This document shows positions 59,958 to 63,657 of a stretch of 63,657 nt of DNA, in pieces. A program made the position numbers and the translations under genes. The stretch lies in NCBI GenBank assembly GCA_021845725.1, contig JAJZVL010000010.1, forward strand, positions 1 through 63,657, read 5' to 3'. Source of the DNA: Actinomycetes bacterium (lineage in GTDB: Bacteria; Actinomycetota; Acidimicrobiia; Acidimicrobiales; RAAP-2). The notes under the pieces are model-generated. The model saw only the letters and a list, made by a program, of their open reading frames with translations. It searched no databases and was not told the origin of the DNA. Within the stretch, counting starts at the first letter, position 1. Every line of letters begins with the position of its first letter.

Positions 59958-61367
59958 TCAGCCGGCTCCTCGATCCTGCTCCGGGGCCGCCGGGGCTGCC
60001 GTGGCCGGAGGGGCCGCCGGGGCCGGAGGGGTCGCCGGGGCCGGAGGGGTCCGCGTCCAACGCGGCGCGCGGGAGCCGGGCGGAGCCGGCGAGGCGGACG
60101 CCCGCGGCTCGTTTGCAGGCCCCGGGAGCGGCGCATCGGCGGTCGGACGTCGCCAGGGGCGCATCCTGCCAGACGTTTCCCCAGGCAAAGGGGCGTGGCG
60201 GAAGGCCAGGTAGTAGGTGACGGTGTTGGCGGCCATGAAGACCGCGGCACCCAGCACCGGGACGTCGACGAACACGCCCATGAGCGCCCCGCCCACCGCC
60301 GGGCTCACGCTGGAGGTGAGCATGGAGGGCAGCGTGCTCAAGGCTGCCACCGTGCCGCGACGGCGATCATCGGCGGCGCCCATCGCGTAGGACTGGCGGG
60401 CGGGAAGACCGAGGCTATTGCAGATGGTGCGTAGATTCAGTAGGAGAGCCGCCAGCAGGAAACCGGGCATGAACGCCATGAGGAGGAGCATGAGCACGGA
60501 GGCGCCTCGGGTGACGACCACGGTGCGCACGGCGCCCAGACGCCGGGTGAGGCGGTGCGCGCCGAGGAACGGCAGAGCGCTCACCAGGTTGACCACGGTG
60601 TAGAGCACCCCCATCTCGGCGGGCCCGGCGCCGAAGCGAACGTGGAACCAGTACGTGAGGAGCGGTCCGAGGAACCCGAACCCGAAGCCATTCAAGGCGT
60701 TGGTGAAGCCGAGGCGGCCGATGAGCTGGCTGGTGGTGAGCCCCACCGGGCTGGACGTCGTGGTGGCGGACGTTCCCGAGGCGGCTGCGCCACGGCTCAC
60801 CCGACGCAGCCGATGCTCGCGCAGCGGGACCGATACGGCTGCCACCAGGAGCGAGGCGCCGGCACCGATCAGGAACACCACCTTGTAGGCGTCGGTCCAA
60901 CTCATCCCGGCGCCGTGGAGTGCCGTCGGCACGGCGGCAACCAGCGAGCCGGCAGCGGCTGCCAGCACCCCGATGAAACCGAGACGGCCAAAGGACTTCG
61001 TCCGCTGCTCAGCAGGCACCGACGCGGCCAGCAGGGGCTGCTCAGCGGGGAAGAACGGGCCGAAGGCGCCTCCACTGCCGGCACCGCCGCCTCGACCGAT
61101 GCCGCCGAGGCCACTCGCGACCACGACCACCACGACGTCAGTGCTCGCCGCGAGCGCCAGGGCGCCGAGAGCACCCAAGAGCCCCACGGCAACCAGCACC
61201 GGGCGGCGCCCGATCCGGTCGCTCACGACACCGACGGCCGCCATCAGCACGGCGCCCACCAGGCTTCCGATGGTCAGGATGGCGCCCACCTGCGTCGACG
61301 AGTCGTGCTGCTGGGCCAGGTACAGAGGGAAGACGACGGTCAGGAACGCAGTCGCGAAGCTCCGCAC
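59958..61367 (-). CDS. MFS transporter under MarR control
   Basis: 469 residues from GTG 61367, about 12 hydrophobic helices, with the loop VVSDRIGRRPVL between helices 2 and 3. The C-terminal 70 residues are a Pro/Ala-rich tail with 18-base DNA repeats. Upstream of GTG 61367 the frame stays open for 31 more codons (ending at a TAG) with a coding-like peptide (DPQYIASNLPWLYTGRA), but contains no ATG, GTG, TTG or CTG, so the true start is open to doubt. It is divergent from marR and shares its operator, which predicts efflux of a compound sensed by MarR. Confidence 0.85.
   Translation of the reverse strand: MRSFATAFLTVVFPLYLAQQHDSSTQVGAILTIGSLVGAVLMAAVGVVSDRIGRRPVLVAVGLLGALGALALAASTDVVVVVVASGLGGIGRGGGAGSGGAFGPFFPAEQPLLAASVPAEQRTKSFGRLGFIGVLAAAAGSLVAAVPTALHGAGMSWTDAYKVVFLIGAGASLLVAAVSVPLREHRLRRVSRGAAASGTSATTTSSPVGLTTSQLIGRLGFTNALNGFGFGFLGPLLTYWFHVRFGAGPAEMGVLYTVVNLVSALPFLGAHRLTRRLGAVRTVVVTRGASVLMLLLMAFMPGFLLAALLLNLRTICNSLGLPARQSYAMGAADDRRRGTVAALSTLPSMLTSSVSPAVGGALMGVFVDVPVLGAAVFMAANTVTYYLAFRHAPLPGETSGRMRPWRRPTADAPLPGPANEPRASASPAPPGSRAPRWTRTPPAPATPPAPAAPPATAAPAAPEQDRGAG
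60005..60050. repeat. 18-base tandem repeats in the MFS 3' end
   Basis: Two and a half copies of a unit close to CCGGAGGGGTCGCCGGGG, in frame, giving the Pro/Ala tail of the transporter. Confidence 0.8.
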
Positions 61368-61450
61368 GGCCCGCCCGGTGTAGAGCCACGGGAGGTTGGA
61401 CGCAATGTACTGCGGATCGGCGGAGGAGACGTCGACGGCGGAGATGACGC

Positions 61451-61465
61451 GGTAGTCTAACTACC
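61451..61465. promoter_or_regulatory. 15-base palindromic operator between divergent MFS and marR
   Basis: GGTAGT-CTA-ACTACC: the 6-base arms are perfect inverted repeats. The -10 of marR (TAGTCT, 61453-61458) and the -10-like TAGACT of the MFS gene (- strand, 61454-61459) overlap inside it. A MarR dimer bound here would block both genes. Confidence 0.7.
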
Positions 61466-61466
61466 T

Positions 61467-61946
61467 GTGAGCGGGTCCCCATCGGCGCCATTCGACACCT
61501 CCGCGGTCCGGGCAGGGCGCGCGCTCGCACGGCTGTCACGGATCCTGGAGCAGGCATCGTCGCAGGCGGGCCTGTCCCTGGCACAGTACCGAGTGCTGGC
61601 ATTGGTTGCCGAACGGCCCCAGCGAGCTTCCGCGCTCGCAGCCCGCGTCGACGTGCAACGGGCCACGTTGAGCGCGGTGGTCAGTGGGCTCGAGCAGGCT
61701 GGCTTGCTTGCACGCCACGCGGTGGCCGGCGACGGCCGGGGAGTACAACTCGGGCTCACCGCGCGAGGGCGTGCCGCACTGGCCAGTGTCGACCGGCACC
61801 TGGGCGCGCAGCTGGTGGAGATGGCGGCAGCGGGCTCTGTCGGAGAGCTGGAGTTGCTGGCCGGGCTGCTCGAAGGCCTTGTCCGCGGGTTCGAGGTTCG
61901 ATGCGTCGTGGAGCCGCCTGCGCGCGACGAGGTGTTGCAGCCCTGA
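61467..61946 (+). CDS. MarR-family transcriptional regulator
   Basis: 159 residues with the winged helix: SLAQYRVLALVAERPQRASALAARVDVQRATLSAVVSGLEQAGLLARH (quoted parts: LSLAQYRVLALVAERP, RATLSAVVSGLEQAGL), then the wing DGRGVQLGLTARGRAAL and a C-terminal dimer helix. GTG 61467 lies 8 bases after its -10 box with no ribosome site: leaderless. It should repress itself and the divergent MFS gene until a ligand binds. Confidence 0.88.
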   Translation: MSGSPSAPFDTSAVRAGRALARLSRILEQASSQAGLSLAQYRVLALVAERPQRASALAARVDVQRATLSAVVSGLEQAGLLARHAVAGDGRGVQLGLTARGRAALASVDRHLGAQLVEMAAAGSVGELELLAGLLEGLVRGFEVRCVVEPPARDEVLQP

Positions 61947-62240
61947 CGAGCGGCACCGGGGGACCTCCTGCTCGTTGCCAGGAGGCAAGTGAAGATGACC
62001 ATCTGCTCCGGTGAATGGCGCACGACTTGACCATCGCCGCGAGCGCCCTCGCCACGGTGCCGGCTGACACCGCTCCCGCTCGGAAAGTTGCCCGGCACCG
62101 CAATGGACCCGTCTTCTCTCACCCTCCGAGCAGGACCCTCTTGCGACGGTCGGTCCCTGGAGCTCGTCTCACCAGTGGGATGCAGGCCAGCTCCTGGCCA
62201 TCGCGACCGACCAAGGGGGCGTACGTTATCTTGCAGTCCC
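61947..62240. other. Intergenic region between marR and tRNA-Lys
   Basis: About 294 bases. No supported gene. TACGTT at 62222-62227 lies 13 bases before the tRNA and could be its -10. No other signal found. Confidence 0.4.
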
Positions 62241-62313
62241 GGGCCGCTAGCTCATCGGGTAGAGCAGGGGACTTTTAATCCCAAGGTGCCGGGATCGAGA
62301 CCCGGGCGGCCCA
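62241..62313 (+). tRNA. tRNA-Lys (anticodon TTT)
   Basis: A full cloverleaf: acceptor GGGCCGC/GCGGCCC, D stem GCTC/GAGC, anticodon loop CTTTTAA with TTT at the middle, T stem CCGGG/CCCGG around ATCGAGA. The anticodon stem has one mismatch at its outer end. CCA is not encoded. It reads lysine codons AAA (and AAG by wobble). Confidence 0.94.
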
Positions 62314-62402
62314 CCTCCCCTCGAGCGTCGGGGCCTGCGACATGAGAGACTCCCGCCGGCGCGGCGCGTGGGCGCGGTGCTCGACTCGCGGAGGTGCGAC
62401 CG

Positions 62403-62831
62403 ATGACCGAAGAGACGTACCCGGTGCTGCGTCAGGTCGTCCTCGACACGACGGATGCCCGATCACTCGCCGAGTTCTACCGGAAGCTGCTCGGCTACAC
62501 CTACCAGGAAGGCGACGAGCCGCCGGCGCCCGGAGACGACGACGTGCACGGCCGGGAGTGGCTCACCCTCGAAGGACCCGGCGGGGTCGCCGTCGCCTTC
62601 CAGCAGGTCGAGCGCCTCCGCGCGCCGACCTGGCCCGAGGGCGAGGTCCCTCAGCAGCTCCACTTGGACCTCACGGTGCCCGGCAAAGAGGAGCTCGACG
62701 CGCAGCATGCCCGAGCGCTCGACCTCGGTGCGACGCTCGTCCTCGACTCGAGCGAGGACCCCACAGAACCGCTCCGCGTCTACACCGATCCTTCAGGCCA
62801 CCCCTTCTGCGTCTTCGTGAGCACGGACTGA
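62403..62831 (+). CDS. VOC (glyoxalase/dioxygenase superfamily) protein
   Basis: 142 residues, two repeated beta-alpha-beta-beta-beta units. LRQVVLDTTDARSLAEFYRKLLG is the usual first module and PQQLHLDLTVPGKEELD with PSGHPFCVF the second. The ATG at 62403 has GGAGG 8 bases upstream. It resembles many small glyoxalase-like proteins of actinobacteria; metal and substrate are unknown. Its stop is 1 base before the rmuC stop on the other strand. Confidence 0.83.
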   Translation: MTEETYPVLRQVVLDTTDARSLAEFYRKLLGYTYQEGDEPPAPGDDDVHGREWLTLEGPGGVAVAFQQVERLRAPTWPEGEVPQQLHLDLTVPGKEELDAQHARALDLGATLVLDSSEDPTEPLRVYTDPSGHPFCVFVSTD

Positions 62832-62832
62832 G

Positions 62833-63657
62833 TCAATCGGGAAGAAGCGTCGCCGGGCCGTCGCCGGGCTCGCCGTCGCCGGGCTCGCTGTCGCTGGCCT
62901 GCGCCCGGACCGGCGGGACCGTGAGCTCGGGTGCGGTGAGCGGCCTGGGCACCTCGGTCACAGGCGACGGGTCGTCGAGTGCGGTGCTCGCCGCGCCCGG
63001 AGGACGCAGGGACTCGAAACGCCGCGCCTGGGGGAGCACGCGCTGTTCGAGCGAGCCGACGAACCTGTTGTAGGAGTCGACCGCCCCGCGCAGCCGCCCA
63101 CCGAGGTCGGTGATGTGGCCCGACAGGACGGCAAGCCGCTCGTAGAGCGTGCGTCCCGCCGCCACGATCGCCTGGGCGTCTCGCGCCGCGGCGTCCTGCT
63201 GCCAGCCGTAGGCGACGGCACGCAGCAGGGCGATCAGCGTGATCGGCGTCGCGATGAGCACCTGATCGGCGACTGCGCGCTCGACGATGGCTGCGTCCTG
63301 CTCGTAGGCGGCGGCGAGGAGCGCGTCGTTCGGGACGAACGCGACGACGAAGTCGACCGACCCCTCGACCCCCTTCGCGTAGGAGCGCTTGGCAAGGCGC
63401 TCGACGTGGGCGCGCAGCTGCTGGGCATGGCGCTGCATGCAACGATCGCGCTCGGTCGCATCTCCTGCGGCGAGCCCTTCCAAGAACGCATCGAGCGGGA
63501 CCTTCGCGTCGACGACGACGCGGCGCTCGTTCGGGAGGTGGACGACCATGTCCGGGCGCTGTGCACGCCCCGACTCGCCTTCACCATGCACCTGCTCGTC
63601 GAAGTCGCAGTGCTCGACCATGCCAGCGAGCTCGACGATCCGCCGCAGCTGCTGCTC
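62833..63657 (-). CDS. rmuC: DNA recombination protein RmuC family (5' end outside window)
   Basis: The frame is open to the right edge, so the N-terminal coiled coil is missing. Present is the nuclease-like RmuC domain: RPDMVVHLPNERRVVVDAKVPLDAFLEGL (VDAKVPLDAF), SVDFVVAFVPNDALLAAAYEQD, LIATPITLIALLRAVAYGW and RFVGSLEQRVLPQARRFE. RmuC limits recombination between short inverted repeats. The C-terminal 60 residues are Pro/Glu/Asp-rich. Confidence 0.9.
   Translation of the reverse strand, partial: EQQLRRIVELAGMVEHCDFDEQVHGEGESGRAQRPDMVVHLPNERRVVVDAKVPLDAFLEGLAAGDATERDRCMQRHAQQLRAHVERLAKRSYAKGVEGSVDFVVAFVPNDALLAAAYEQDAAIVERAVADQVLIATPITLIALLRAVAYGWQQDAAARDAQAIVAAGRTLYERLAVLSGHITDLGGRLRGAVDSYNRFVGSLEQRVLPQARRFESLRPPGAASTALDDPSPVTEVPRPLTAPELTVPPVRAQASDSEPGDGEPGDGPATLLPD

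Noticed and set aside
62241-62313. Integration site at tRNA-Lys
   Set aside because: No repeat of the tRNA 3' end and no integrase in the window.

Overview
The window is high-GC DNA that reads as an actinobacterial chromosome. The evidence is a mycothiol glycosyltransferase (MshA), a dihaem QcrC with a CtaF subunit (the bcc-aa3 oxidase pattern), Rex next to hemACDBL, HelD, a nickel superoxide dismutase with its protease, and many GTG/TTG starts with 4-base stop/start overlaps. A deep-branching lineage such as Acidimicrobiia is my guess; the sequence does not prove it. I see no plasmid, phage, insertion sequence or CRISPR array.

Layout. 1-7.8 kb: the end of dxs, an ABC-2 exporter, a GH31/GH1-like glycosidase pair, a crotonase and TatA. 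7.9-16.6 kb: respiratory oxidase genes in two facing blocks, ctaC-ctaD-ctaF rightward and ctaE-qcrC-qcrA-qcrB leftward, with an MFS gene between them. 16.7-26.2 kb: helD, divergent from hemE-hemH-hemY (late haem steps); then an enol-lactonase/decarboxylase fusion, lnt and a HAD phosphatase. 26.2-42.6 kb: a complete 14-gene NADH dehydrogenase operon, nuoA to nuoN, leftward, with a geranylgeranyl (probably menaquinone) reductase divergent from nuoA. 44.3-50.7 kb: rex-hemA-hemC-hemD-hemB-hemL, the early haem steps under a redox sensor. 50.8-55.1 kb: an SAM-hydrolase family protein, a small HTH protein, proC, a YbjN-like protein, mshA and an XRE regulator. 55.1-56.2 kb: sodX and sodN, divergent. 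56.2-63.7 kb: a methyltransferase, a DksA-like zinc finger protein, a SufS-like enzyme, a PadR remnant, a PRC-barrel protein, an MFS/MarR divergent pair sharing one operator, tRNA-Lys, a VOC protein and the end of rmuC.

How it fits together. Most of the window serves aerobic respiration: complex I feeds menaquinone, the bcc complex and aa3 oxidase take the electrons to oxygen, both arms of haem synthesis supply cofactors, Rex senses NADH/NAD, and SodN and mycothiol handle oxidative stress. Gene content is mostly conventional. The interesting points are local: altered catalytic residues in the GH1-like protein and Lnt, a palindromic operator across two overlapping -10 boxes, a divergent sodN/sodX arrangement, a PadR remnant with its palindromes, a large NuoN insertion, short tandem repeats at gene ends, and a recurring leaderless promoter pattern.
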